A stretch of 64,000 bases of DNA, from contig NZ_AUKJ01000017.1 of the NCBI RefSeq assembly GCF_000424685.1, positions 129,001-193,000 of the forward strand. The letters run 5' to 3'. A program made the translations under genes and the position numbers. Positions 1 to 9,292 of this stretch are shown here, piece by piece. Numbering within the stretch: position 1 is the first letter of the stretch; the number at the start of each line of letters is the position of its first letter. Source of the DNA: Methylococcus capsulatus str. Texas = ATCC 19069. Its GTDB lineage: Bacteria; Pseudomonadota; Gammaproteobacteria; Methylococcales; Methylococcaceae. A model generated the notes under the pieces. It did not search any database. It was not told the origin of the DNA and worked only from the letters and a program-made list of their open reading frames with translations.

Positions 1-707
1 TCGCGGCCTCGGCCACCTATGTGGTCAACGACCTCCACGACATCGAGCGTGACCGTCGCCATCCCACCAAATCCAGGACCCGTCCCCTCGCCGCGGGTAT
101 CGTCTCACCGTCTCAGGCCGGTCTGCTGCTCGCCGGTCTCTACGGTGCGCTGATCGGGGCATATTTCGTCATGCCCGGCGTGGTTCAGGTCATCGCGGCG
201 TACTTGGTGCTGAATCTCCTGTACACGCTCGTGCTCAAGCATCAGCCGGTGATAGACATCTTCACGATTGCCATTGGTTTCGTCCTGCGCGTTTATGCCG
301 GCGCCCAGGCCCTCGCGGTTCCGGTTTCCCCCTGGATGTTCGTCACCACCCTGTGTCTCGCCCTCTATCTCGCCGCCGCCAAACGCCGCCAGGAACTCGC
401 CTTCAGTGGCACCGGTGGAAGCAGGGTGCTCGAGCGCTATAGCGTGGCGCTGGTGGACCGCTACGCCGAAATGGCGGCGACCGGCGCGCTCGTGTTCTAC
501 AGTTTGTTCGTGATATCGGCCAAGCCCGGAATGGTGGTCACCATACCCCTCGTGCTGTTCGGGCTATTCCGCTACTGGTACGTGATCGAAGCGCTGGACG
601 GCGGCGAATCCCCCACCGACGCCCTCCTCGGCGATTGGCAACTCGCTCTGACTGTGCTGCTGTGGATCGGTACGTGTATCTGGGCCCTTTGGCCGATGAC
701 AGTGTGA
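1..707 (+). CDS. UbiA-family prenyltransferase, probably decaprenyl-phosphate phosphoribosyltransferase (5' partial)
   Basis: The reading frame is open from base 3, so the gene begins before the window. The visible part carries the UbiA polyprenyl-diphosphate site, NDLHDIERDRRHPTKSRTRP, with aspartates that bind Mg2+-diphosphate, followed by about six hydrophobic segments. The DRxHPxKxxRP form and the later YSLFVISAK and FRYWYVIE stretches are those of bacterial decaprenyl-phosphate phosphoribosyltransferases, membrane enzymes that load a phosphoribose onto a polyprenyl phosphate for envelope glycan synthesis. The substrate is inferred from family resemblance. The next gene, four bases downstream, is a broken PAP2-like phosphatase gene. 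Such a phosphatase would suit the dephosphorylation step that follows phosphoribose transfer. Confidence 0.8.
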   Translation, partial: AASATYVVNDLHDIERDRRHPTKSRTRPLAAGIVSPSQAGLLLAGLYGALIGAYFVMPGVVQVIAAYLVLNLLYTLVLKHQPVIDIFTIAIGFVLRVYAGAQALAVPVSPWMFVTTLCLALYLAAAKRRQELAFSGTGGSRVLERYSVALVDRYAEMAATGALVFYSLFVISAKPGMVVTIPLVLFGLFRYWYVIEALDGGESPTDALLGDWQLALTVLLWIGTCIWALWPMTV

Positions 708-711
708 TCTT

Positions 712-947
712 ATGGATATCGCCTGCGCCATTACTCCTTTTCTGGCCTGGCTCACCGCCGGAACCTTGAAATTCATCGTCAACAGTTGCCGCGCCCGGCG
801 TCTGGCATTCGGCCAGATCGGTTATGGCGGTCTGCCAAGCAATCACAGCGCCATAGTCAGCAGTACAGCCGCGCTCATAGCGTTTTGAGAGGGTATGAGC
901 CATCCAGCTTTCAGGGGCCCGGTCACTATCGCTTTCGTCGGCGCGTG
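712..947 (+). pseudogene. Divergent PAP2-family phosphatase, broken by in-frame stops
   Basis: From the ATG at 712, four bases after the UbiA stop, the frame reads like the start of a divergent-PAP2 membrane phosphatase: a hydrophobic N-terminus, then RRLAFGQIGYGGLPSNHSAI, where SNHSA is the family's phosphatase signature. A TGA interrupts at about codon 59. The same frame then continues with EGMSHPAFRGPVTIAFVGA, still family-like, before two more TGA codons. The part coding the C-terminal half is not recognisable, although a short family-like stretch may resume in another frame near 957. The gene is read as a recent pseudogene. Stop-codon readthrough is an alternative I consider unlikely. 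Confidence 0.72.
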
Positions 948-1057
948 AGCCCAGGTTTGACTCTTGGAGTTCCTTCCGTACGGCGGTGTTCGTGCGGACA
1001 CGGGGATGGAGACGGATCATCCTATGGATACCCTTTTCAAGGGGTGACCCAACACTT

Positions 1058-1075
1058 CCCGGAGAACGCTCCGGG
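1058..1075. repeat. Short perfect hairpin in the 948-1202 gap
   Basis: CCCGGAG and CTCCGGG form a 7-bp perfect stem around a four-base AACG loop. No run of T follows on either strand, so it is not a convincing terminator. The rest of 948-1202 shows only decayed sequence after the PAP2-like pseudogene and nothing else I can name. Confidence 0.4.
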
Positions 1076-1202
1076 CTTCGAACAGAGCATAATTCCTTTC
1101 AGAAACCTCGGGACATAACGCCTAGCGATGTTGGGCAAGTTTCCCCATGTTTCCTATAGAAATAACCATTCAAAAGTATTGGCGAGGTCGTTCAGATGTG
1201 AA

Positions 1203-2069
1203 TCAATGGCGTGGCTTTTTTGTTACAAAGACCTCGATGTACTCTCCATCTATACCTAACGACCTGTCTCTGGTTACGTAGGTGGTGGTAATGCCGCCCG
1301 ACCATTTGCCAATCAAGGCTTCGAAGTCATCTCCGTACTCCCAGGTTACGAGTGCCTTACCATCCCCTACGGGATTTCCGTGATAGACCGGATCATCGAG
1401 ATACTCGATTTCTGAATCAACAATTCTCGCCCTCGGTCGGCTGCCGGGTAGATGTTTCTCCTTTGGAACGGTGAACACATGGGCTCCCCCAGGTTTCAAT
1501 ACCCGCATGATCTCCTTGGCCGCAAGATGCGGAGAGAAAATATGCTCGAATACGTCTTGGGTAATGAATAGATCAAAGCTGTCGTCCGGAAACGTGAGGG
1601 ACTCGAGATTTTCATTGCGAATTCCATCAATCATAGCGCCTTCTTCTTCGGACTCGAAATATTGGGAAAACGAATAGTGGCTGCAATGCCTGGCGATTAG
1701 GTCGTTGGATGGGGATGATTCATGAATCTGCAGGCTATCCCAGCCTCGAAAGTGTGTATCGAGGATATACTGGATATGGCGCTGTCTGGGAATGGAAAGG
1801 CAGTTTGTACATAGATATTGATCCCTGAGCCAGTTTCCCGTGATAACGAATGTCGTTTGTTGTCTGCAGCAGTGACAATATCCTATGTTCTTTTCGTCCA
1901 ATAACTGCTGAAGACACAGGTTCTCCGAAGTGATCGATGACACTTCTTCGAGAAGACGGCATCTTTCTCGGGACAGCTGGTCTATCGCTTCGCGCATCTG
2001 GTCCCGTTCGGAGATGAACCTTCCAAACGGTGGAATCTTTGAAGCTATCTTCTGAATGTGTTTGCGCAT
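1203..2069 (-). CDS. Class I SAM-dependent methyltransferase with N-terminal coiled coil and zinc knuckle
   Basis: 288 residues. Residues about 20-60 look like a short coiled coil. They are followed by a four-cysteine pattern, CHCC near 70 and CTNC near 93, suggesting a small zinc-binding knuckle. The rest matches the Methyltransf_11/25 fold: LTFPDDSFDLFITQDVFEH is the post-motif-II strand and turn, and EIMRVLKPGGAHVFTVPKE is motif III. The canonical glycine-rich SAM loop is not obvious, because QIHESSPSNDL stands where it should be. It follows the giant glycosyltransferase gene on the same strand after 97 bases, so it probably methylates a sugar in the same pathway. The acceptor is unknown. 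Codons are AT-richer than in most of the window. Confidence 0.75.
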   Translation of the reverse strand: MRKHIQKIASKIPPFGRFISERDQMREAIDQLSRERCRLLEEVSSITSENLCLQQLLDEKNIGYCHCCRQQTTFVITGNWLRDQYLCTNCLSIPRQRHIQYILDTHFRGWDSLQIHESSPSNDLIARHCSHYSFSQYFESEEEGAMIDGIRNENLESLTFPDDSFDLFITQDVFEHIFSPHLAAKEIMRVLKPGGAHVFTVPKEKHLPGSRPRARIVDSEIEYLDDPVYHGNPVGDGKALVTWEYGDDFEALIGKWSGGITTTYVTRDRSLGIDGEYIEVFVTKKPRH

Positions 2070-2166
2070 TATTGGAGTAAGGGTTCAAAAAAAGAACTGT
2101 TTGGTCATTTCATGGTTGATGCTGGAAATGCCGGGCCCGATAAGTAAAAATGAATCGAAGCAAAAT

Positions 2167-5100
2167 CTAATGGAAGTATCTGAAGAAGGTATCGAGATAG
2201 AAATCCGTGAGTCTCTCTATACAGAATCGCTCGCCAGCGATACGAGCGGCTCGCTTTGCAGAGCGCAACCTTGCATCATCATCAATCATGCCGGCCAGGG
2301 CTTGTACCATTTCGTTGATCAGAAGTTGTTCACCCTGGTTTCTCGAGACCACCTGTCCAGGCATTTCACCGGTCGTCGTGGTCATGATGGATGGAATCTC
2401 GCCAATGTCCGTCGCGACGACCGGCAGACCACTTTGAAGGCATTCTAGAACGAAAAGAGGAAAGGATTCGCCAGAAAAGGTGCTAGGGAAAATCCCAAAG
2501 TCGCACTCGTCTATGACCGGACAAGGATTGTCGAGCCGTCCGAGAAAATGCACGAAGTGTTTGTCGAGATTGGCTGCCCTGATCGCGTCAAAATCCCGGC
2601 CATCTCCGATCAGCAATAATCTGCAGTCACGGTTGGTTTGAGCCCGCAATCTTTGCGTAACCTCGATCGCTGTCTGCCATCCTTTTTCATGGAGCGCACG
2701 CGAAGCGAGAACCAGGAGTATGGAGTCGTTGCCTGCATTGAGGCTTTGTCGGATACGAAGTCCGAGTCCTGCATTCGCGGGGCGCAAGGTAAGCGCGTTA
2801 AAAGATTTCGTAAAGTGAATACCATTCAGGCCCCGTTCCGTCAGGGGGATGATGTTCTTCTCCGAGAGGTATAACCATTCATTGACATTGCGCCTGACGT
2901 AGGCAATGAAATCCGCTGTCAAGAACTCTTTCTCGACCGATTCATAGCCGCCATGCAGCGAGGAAACATAGGGAATGTTGATTTGGACGCCGGAGCAATA
3001 CAGGAAATATTCCACCCCGAAGTTGTGGGAGTTGATCAGCTCGATACCATACTCATTCAGGAACCCTTGAAAATTATTCCTAACTTCATCCCAATAGACA
3101 ACGGGTATGTCGTTGCGAAGACGGTGGCGAAGAACAGGAATGTCATCATGGAAATTTTGCATCAAAGCCAGGAACGTTACATGGTGTCCCCGTGTTCTCA
3201 GCGCATTCGCAATCTCGATGGGTATGATCTCCCCTCCGCCAACCGTAAAGCCGTAGCTGGCAATACAGATCCGCAGGTCTCTCGGTCCTTGTTCTTTGGT
3301 ATCTATCAGTCTGGCGACGTCGGCGACAGAAATATCAGGTATTCGATGTTTTAGTACTCGTGCGAGCTCTTCCGCATGGAGCTGAATGGCATTTTCCTTG
3401 ATTCCGTATAGCTTGCGGATATCCTGAACGATCATGCGATGTTCTGAGAGATGCTTTTCGGAGAAAAATGCTTTCTGTGAAGTGCTCGTACGGTTGAGGC
3501 GAAAATAAGATCTGGCTTCATTACAGAAAGCGATCGAGCCGCCACGCGCAATCAGTGCATAAAAGTACCAGTCACCAGCGAACGTGTATGAAGTCAAGCG
3601 GCTTTTTTCGGTGTCGGTGAGAATTGGTTTTCTGAACACCGCGCCGGAGACATTTGGAATGATATTCTTGACGGCAAAAGGTCCTGTAAAGGCCCGCCAG
3701 GCAGAAACGATGTGAGAATGGCTCCAATCGAGGTCTGTCAAACCGTCATAATAGTTGGAAAGGTCGCTGTTGGGGGTTCCGTCGGCGTTGATGTAGCTGA
3801 TATTGCCGTAAGCAAGAAGAATTTCTTCGCGTTTGAAATGGGGAACCATGTTGGCGAGGAAATCAGGTGCGCACTCGTCATCGCTTTCGGCTATCCATAC
3901 CAAATCGCCTGTGGCATGTTCTAACCCCTTGATCCACTGTTTGAATACGTTACCGGAGTTGATGTCGTTCTCGATGATCGAATATCTTATGTTCGACTTT
4001 GAAAGGATGTCTCGGGCTATGGTGACGCTGTCGTCGGATGAGGCGTCATCGAGGAAAATTATTTCATCGGGTTTCTGGGTTTGATTGATTATCGAGAGCA
4101 GGCGGCGCTCGAGGAAATTGGCGTGGTTATAGTTTGGAACGATTACGGATAGCCTGGGTTTTCCATCCGAGGATGCATTCAACGCCTTTTTTGTGGCTTC
4201 CAGGTATCCAAAACCATATTTGGTGTCCGGCTCCAGATAAGTGCCCTCGCCCCATTCGTTCCATGCATTGATAAAAACGAGCCTTTCGTTTTCAGTAAGA
4301 TTGTGGTCGGCGAGTGTTGCCTTGCAGGCTGTCAAAAGCCATTGCGCGTAGCTGGTCAGACTGAAATTTCTCAGGATCGTCGCCCGTTTCCCGCGCCTGG
4401 CGGAGTTGTCCCAGGCGAGTGTGACGCTTCGGAACAGCTTGTAGTCGACCTCAGGACTGTCGCAGAATTGAGTTGCGACGTTGTGATAATCGAACACACA
4501 GCCTTCGAAATCATCGGCTAGGTTGGGTGTTTCGGAATGGAATGCTGCGCAAGGTGCAGCATGTTGGGGCGGAAACTGGACCGCGGCGTCGAAGTGGAAG
4601 TCGCGCGGATCCTTTTGGCCGAAGGTCTGCGCGGAGACGAGGTAAATGCCGGGCCACCCGAGTTCGGTCGCATGCTTTCTCCACACTTCTTGGATGTGGG
4701 TGATGTCGGGTATGATGCTCGGTCGATAGACGAGGAGTAACGGTTTTCCGTCGATTTTTATATATCTGTCGTCGCAAAAATAGGTGTTTATGTAGCGCAA
4801 GAAAGCAATGGCGTCTTCTTCGCTGTGATGTTGCGCTATTAGAATGTCATCATCGAGCCCATCCCATCGGCGTGTCCAATTTTCATTGGCCCAGCAAAGG
4901 CAAAACGGCTGGTCGATTTGCGGGTTGGCAAGCATATTCAATAGCGGCTTTTCTAGCAGCGTTTTGCCGCCAAACCAATAGAAATAGAAGCAGAACCCAT
5001 AAAGTCCGGCTTTCCTGGCGAGTTGTACTTGCTGGGCATACACCTCGATGTTTTCGAGGTTGTAGTAGCCGAGATGCAACGGCACGCGTGGCTGATGGTG

Positions 5101-6999
5101 CCCGTCAAACAGGGGTTTGCCTTTGCGGGTATTGGTCCATTCGGTGAAACCTTCTCCCCACCATTTATCGTTTTCCGGGATGGTGTGAAATTGGGGAAGA
5201 TAGAAAGCTATCGCCTTGATCGGTGTATGCGCGACCGGTTCGGACGATAGGTCGACGTAATGTCGTTCCGGGACATCCAATGGCACATGTGCTTCCGCGG
5301 CGGTATCGGGGGGAGAGTTGTCTGGCTGATTTTCCAGGGGCCGGGGACATGTGACATCAGCCAGGTGAAGGCGGCGTTTCACCGATCCGGCGAGACGGGG
5401 CGGAATGATCATTTTTAGCCGGGGCGGCACGTGACGCCAAAGAAGGGGGAAAACGTGGTTTGTTGCCCTGGCGTATTGGCCGGTACACAGCCACCACATC
5501 AGCAGGAACGCTCGGCGGGTGTTTCGTAAGAGCCATCTCACGGCCACGGAGACGGCGCGTAGTGGCGCGGCTATACGCCAACTGGTCGAGCCGTAGACTG
5601 AAGCGAGCCGGGCCTCGGTTTGGGCGATGATTTGATGCAAGGAAGCCTTCTCTGCCTCCGCGTGAGCGACCTTTTCATCGAGGGCGGAGATCGTCGCGTT
5701 AGCCTCGTTCCTTTCTTTATGAAGTGCGGTGATTTCCGCCTCGTTCCGTGCGATGGTCTGCCTGAGCGTTTGGAGTTCGCTGTCGCGCTCGGAGATGAGT
5801 CGATTGAGCTCGGTTGTTCGGGCAATTTCTTTTCGATAATCCTCTAGCAGGTTTTGAGTCTGGACGAGCAGGGTCGCGGTTTTTTGCAGTTCGGCTTGGC
5901 TGGTATCGATCTTCCCCGAGGCGTTTTCGAATTCCATGCAGAGGTGAGCGACCTGGGAGCGCAGCCCGTCGAGGTCGCTGACACCCTCATTTAGTTTGGA
6001 TGTGGCCGAAACCAGGGCGTCACGTTGGCAGGCGTCGAGATCGGCGAGACGTCCTTCGAGCGTGGCAAAGGATGGACCGATGGTCGCGAGCGTTTGCTCG
6101 AGTTGTGCCGTCAGTCGGGTTAGAGGGGATTCGGCCGGGACGGCATCGCGTTGAGCAAGTTCTGCCTCGATGGTCCGCAGGCGGTTGATGACGGACAGCA
6201 GATGCCTAGCCGCATCAGCGCTGAAAAGATGGCGGTTTTTTTCGATGAGCCTGTCGTAGCCGGTAATGTGTAAGAGGGGAGCCTGGCCGGTTTGGGAAAA
6301 ATGGTTGTAAAAGTTTTGATGATCCTTGCTCCATTGGTTGTACTGTGCGGTCACACGAGGCAGGTGATAGAAAGGGTAGAGGCTGCCGACACGCAGCAGG
6401 AGGTCCCAATCTTCGTAAATGTCGAACTGCGGATCGAACCCCCCAACCTGCAGTAAGACCTGTCGATCGAAAAGAAGGGTGTTTAGCGGAATGTAGTTGC
6501 CACAGAGCAGTTCGGCGAGGTTGAAGTCTCGCGAGCCAAATACCTGGCGATTGACGATATCGAATTCACCTGTTTCGACATTGTAAACCTGCCAGCAAAG
6601 CTCGGCGTCGGAATAACACACCCGGTGTTCTATGTGTTCCAGGCAAGAGGATAGAAGTTCGATATGGTCCGGCAGGAACCTGTCGTCGTCATCGAGAAAA
6701 CACAGATAGCGTCCCGTGGCGGCTTGCAGTCCCGTATTGGCGGCGATGGAGCGGCCTTGGTTCTGTTCCAGTTGAATCAGTATGAGTTCTACGTCACCGG
6801 CCTGCTCCTTGAGAGCCTCCTCGGGCAAGGGCCATCCGCCGTCGTTGACGACGATCACTTCCAATGGGCGGTGAGTCTGTTCGCGTACGCTTCGTACGGC
6901 CTCTGCGAGACGTTTGGGGCGGTCCTTCGTTCGTATTACCACTGAAACCAGTGGGTTGTCAGGGGTCAGGCGAACTGGTTCAACAGGAGTATTATTCAT
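2167..6999 (-). CDS. Giant multi-domain glycosyltransferase (GT2 - coiled coil - WbsX/GH99-like - GT2 - GT4)
   Basis: 1610 residues with four catalytic-looking modules. Residues about 15-250 are a GT2 domain (VSVVIRTKDRP, then FLDDDDRFLPDH as the DxD-type site). About 265-485 is a long coiled coil rich in Glu, Gln and Ala, ending in a YGSTSWRIAAPLR motif common in polysaccharide glycosyltransferases. About 594-940 is a WbsX/GH99-like domain (AFYLPQFHTIPENDKWWGEG, NENWTRRWDG, FINAWNEWGEG). About 950-1200 is a second GT2 (LSVIVPNYNHANF, IFLDDASSDDS, ESDDE). About 1242-1605 is a GT4 (GFTVGGGEIIPIEIANAL, FPSTFSGESFPLFVLE). It should act at the cytoplasmic membrane face, adding several sugars to a lipid-linked glycan. 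Sugars and order are unknown. A methyltransferase gene follows. Confidence 0.88.
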   Translation of the reverse strand: MNNTPVEPVRLTPDNPLVSVVIRTKDRPKRLAEAVRSVREQTHRPLEVIVVNDGGWPLPEEALKEQAGDVELILIQLEQNQGRSIAANTGLQAATGRYLCFLDDDDRFLPDHIELLSSCLEHIEHRVCYSDAELCWQVYNVETGEFDIVNRQVFGSRDFNLAELLCGNYIPLNTLLFDRQVLLQVGGFDPQFDIYEDWDLLLRVGSLYPFYHLPRVTAQYNQWSKDHQNFYNHFSQTGQAPLLHITGYDRLIEKNRHLFSADAARHLLSVINRLRTIEAELAQRDAVPAESPLTRLTAQLEQTLATIGPSFATLEGRLADLDACQRDALVSATSKLNEGVSDLDGLRSQVAHLCMEFENASGKIDTSQAELQKTATLLVQTQNLLEDYRKEIARTTELNRLISERDSELQTLRQTIARNEAEITALHKERNEANATISALDEKVAHAEAEKASLHQIIAQTEARLASVYGSTSWRIAAPLRAVSVAVRWLLRNTRRAFLLMWWLCTGQYARATNHVFPLLWRHVPPRLKMIIPPRLAGSVKRRLHLADVTCPRPLENQPDNSPPDTAAEAHVPLDVPERHYVDLSSEPVAHTPIKAIAFYLPQFHTIPENDKWWGEGFTEWTNTRKGKPLFDGHHQPRVPLHLGYYNLENIEVYAQQVQLARKAGLYGFCFYFYWFGGKTLLEKPLLNMLANPQIDQPFCLCWANENWTRRWDGLDDDILIAQHHSEEDAIAFLRYINTYFCDDRYIKIDGKPLLLVYRPSIIPDITHIQEVWRKHATELGWPGIYLVSAQTFGQKDPRDFHFDAAVQFPPQHAAPCAAFHSETPNLADDFEGCVFDYHNVATQFCDSPEVDYKLFRSVTLAWDNSARRGKRATILRNFSLTSYAQWLLTACKATLADHNLTENERLVFINAWNEWGEGTYLEPDTKYGFGYLEATKKALNASSDGKPRLSVIVPNYNHANFLERRLLSIINQTQKPDEIIFLDDASSDDSVTIARDILSKSNIRYSIIENDINSGNVFKQWIKGLEHATGDLVWIAESDDECAPDFLANMVPHFKREEILLAYGNISYINADGTPNSDLSNYYDGLTDLDWSHSHIVSAWRAFTGPFAVKNIIPNVSGAVFRKPILTDTEKSRLTSYTFAGDWYFYALIARGGSIAFCNEARSYFRLNRTSTSQKAFFSEKHLSEHRMIVQDIRKLYGIKENAIQLHAEELARVLKHRIPDISVADVARLIDTKEQGPRDLRICIASYGFTVGGGEIIPIEIANALRTRGHHVTFLALMQNFHDDIPVLRHRLRNDIPVVYWDEVRNNFQGFLNEYGIELINSHNFGVEYFLYCSGVQINIPYVSSLHGGYESVEKEFLTADFIAYVRRNVNEWLYLSEKNIIPLTERGLNGIHFTKSFNALTLRPANAGLGLRIRQSLNAGNDSILLVLASRALHEKGWQTAIEVTQRLRAQTNRDCRLLLIGDGRDFDAIRAANLDKHFVHFLGRLDNPCPVIDECDFGIFPSTFSGESFPLFVLECLQSGLPVVATDIGEIPSIMTTTTGEMPGQVVSRNQGEQLLINEMVQALAGMIDDDARLRSAKRAARIAGERFCIERLTDFYLDTFFRYFH

Positions 7000-7618
7000 T
7001 CTGCTTCCGATGATCGGACGTAAACAAGTTTTCTATGAAAAAACAGCCTATTTTCCATGCTATAAAAAAGCTCGTGGATGGCTGCTGGTTCACTGGTGCA
7101 TTTTAGTGATCGGTTTGTGCCATATCGGTCTGGGGTCACCGTGCCGATGACTCTGTTGAGTCAATGGTTCGGGCATGGAGCCGGACGACTATCGGTCGGC
7201 GGCGATCTGAATGTATACGGGTGTGGGTCATGTTTACGTTGTCTTCGATACAAATTTTGGCGCCATGTCGTGGATGAGATCTTCCGGGCTGAGTGTGGCG
7301 GAATCATTGCAGTGAGAAATTTTTCGCACCGAGGGATGATAGGGTTGTACTGTATTCGCTCGGTCGCCCAGTTATCTATTGATTCGGAAGTGCCCTGGTC
7401 TGGCTGTTCTTTCCCCTATCCGGATTCTTTCGGCATGGAACGGTCCTGATGACAATAGACGGATTGGAAGTGGCGATCAGTCCAGGTCGAGGTGGTTGCT
7501 TCGGCGCATCGCTGCGGGCGTGATCGTGGCTCCTCCCTTCCGCCAACGCCTTCTTGGATCCACATGAAAAAACGCGTACGAGCGGTGTGACGTGGTCAGT
7601 GATCGGATTGGCCGGAGC
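7000..7618. other. Gene-free stretch upstream of the giant glycosyltransferase
   Basis: About 620 bases between the 3' end of the PIG-L/GT2 gene and the start codon of the giant glycosyltransferase. It must hold the promoter of the latter, but I could not settle on -35/-10 boxes. No open frame here has a believable start or family resemblance. The composition is mixed, with AT-rich patches near 7020-7070. Confidence 0.5.
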
Positions 7619-9217
7619 CTAAGTCCCTTTCCCGTCGTTGGTAATCATCGAATCCGACGAGAGTCGGGCCCAAATGCGATAGGCTGTACGGACCAAGGCA
7701 TCGGTCAACCCGCGTGGCAGGGTTTCGTATATTCTACGTCCTGCCCGCTGAATCCGTCGGCGCAATGAGTCCCGCTCGTTCGGATGGGGCGTCCGAGCCA
7801 GAGAGGCGCCAGGGGGCAACGGCGTCGGGCTGGTCCATGGCGGGAGTCTGACGATGGTATGACGGCCCGCCTCGCCACCCGGGAGTCCGTGACCGTGACG
7901 GCATGCACGCGGATGAATGCTTGCCACGTGCTGCATCGCCTGGTCCCAGAAGTCGCCGTCTTCCGGAACATTCGCGTCGCCGTCGAAGCGGCATCGCAGT
8001 TCGGCCAGAGACCGATCAAACAGGACCGCGTGAAGTGGGAGGAAGGCTGGCTTCCCTGGTTTGCCGGTCCGGGGCGACCCATCGACGACGCCTCCCGAAA
8101 AAACCGTCATTCGCCTGTCGGCATGGGAGCAGAAACCGGTTCCCTGCTTGCGCGCGGCTTCCGCTACCAGTGAAGCGACGTCGCCGGGCTGAAAAACATC
8201 CTCCTCCCCGAGGAAGACCAAATAATCGCCCCCGGCATGCTCGAGTCCGACATCGGCGGCCCGGCCGCGTGACAGGGAAACGTCCGAAGGAATGAAGCGG
8301 AGCGGGAAGCGGCCGCACCAGCGGGGCAGCGGTGTATGTCCTTCGCCTTTGGCATCGATCACGACGGCTTCGATGCGAGGGTAAGTCTGCAGCGCGACCG
8401 AGTCGAGGGCTTCTTTCAGTCGCGGCCCGTCCATGCTGGGTATGATGACGGAGACCAGGGGTGTCGCGGCCGTGTCGCCGGTTTCACCGCGCACCGCCAG
8501 GCGGTCCTTTTGTGTCATCATGCGGGGGATACGGTTTCTCAGTTCCTCCGCGGCGAGGACGAGATAGCCCTCGGCCGCCCGGACGGTTCGAGGCAGCGTA
8601 TAGGTGCGGAAGCGGTTGAGCGAGGCGATCTGCTCATCGTAGTCCTGCTGCGCCAACTGACTGGAGAAACAGGCGACGGCCGAGGCCTTGCGTTCCGCCA
8701 GATCGGTGATGTCGAGGAGGGCATTGGGCTGCAACGGCACGCCGACCTCGTACATCGCCAGCCGGAGCGGCCGGGTGCAGCGGCGTACCGCCTCCGTCGC
8801 CGCCAACGCCAGCACGCGGTGGTCGGGATGGACCTCCCACCAGGACGGCGCGTAGACGAGTTCCGCGGCATGGTCTTCCATTGCGGTGAGTATGCGTTGG
8901 ATCAGCCGCTCCCCGTATTCCAGACCCCGGTCGGGCAGGTTCCAGAACTCCGGCGCGCCGTAGCCAAGGATGGCTGCGGCCTGGGTGCTCTCCCGTCGGC
9001 GTGTCTGGGCATAGTCACCGGATTCGGCGGGAGCGCCATAGGCGCCGTCGGTGACGATGACGACGCGAACCGGATCGCCGTTCGAGACATGGCGCATGAT
9101 GGCGCCCCCGCAGCCGAACACTTCGTCGTCCGGGTGGGGAGCGAACACGATCGCCGGGCCGGGTCCGATGGAAGCAAGCGCCGTGTAGGGGATGAAGTCT
9201 GGTTCGTAGGACTGCAT
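7619..9217 (-). CDS. PIG-L (LmbE-type) deacetylase fused to a degenerate GT2 glycosyltransferase
   Basis: 532 residues from the chosen ATG. Residues about 20-235 are a PIG-L/LmbE zinc deacetylase: FAPHPDDEVFGCGGA supplies the His-Asp-Asp set and WWEVHPDHRVLA the distal histidines. Such enzymes remove N-acetyl groups from GlcNAc-type sugars. Residues about 255-440 have a GT2 Rossmann start (PLVSVIIPSMDGPRLKEALD, ALQTYPRIEAVVID). The usual DxD region reads FLGEEDVFQ, so transferase activity is doubtful. The C-terminus is basic and proline-rich. A longer form from 9292 is possible, but its extra residues look unlike coding sequence and neither start has a clear ribosome site. The neighbours suggest a role in modifying a surface polysaccharide. 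Confidence 0.8.
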   Translation of the reverse strand: MQSYEPDFIPYTALASIGPGPAIVFAPHPDDEVFGCGGAIMRHVSNGDPVRVVIVTDGAYGAPAESGDYAQTRRRESTQAAAILGYGAPEFWNLPDRGLEYGERLIQRILTAMEDHAAELVYAPSWWEVHPDHRVLALAATEAVRRCTRPLRLAMYEVGVPLQPNALLDITDLAERKASAVACFSSQLAQQDYDEQIASLNRFRTYTLPRTVRAAEGYLVLAAEELRNRIPRMMTQKDRLAVRGETGDTAATPLVSVIIPSMDGPRLKEALDSVALQTYPRIEAVVIDAKGEGHTPLPRWCGRFPLRFIPSDVSLSRGRAADVGLEHAGGDYLVFLGEEDVFQPGDVASLVAEAARKQGTGFCSHADRRMTVFSGGVVDGSPRTGKPGKPAFLPLHAVLFDRSLAELRCRFDGDANVPEDGDFWDQAMQHVASIHPRACRHGHGLPGGEAGRHTIVRLPPWTSPTPLPPGASLARTPHPNERDSLRRRIQRAGRRIYETLPRGLTDALVRTAYRIWARLSSDSMITNDGKGT

Positions 9218-9292
9218 GAACGAACTGGGTGATTGGGAGGGGCGGCGGGCGCGGATCTGCGCCTTTCGTCCTTCGTCTGTGGTATGGCACAT

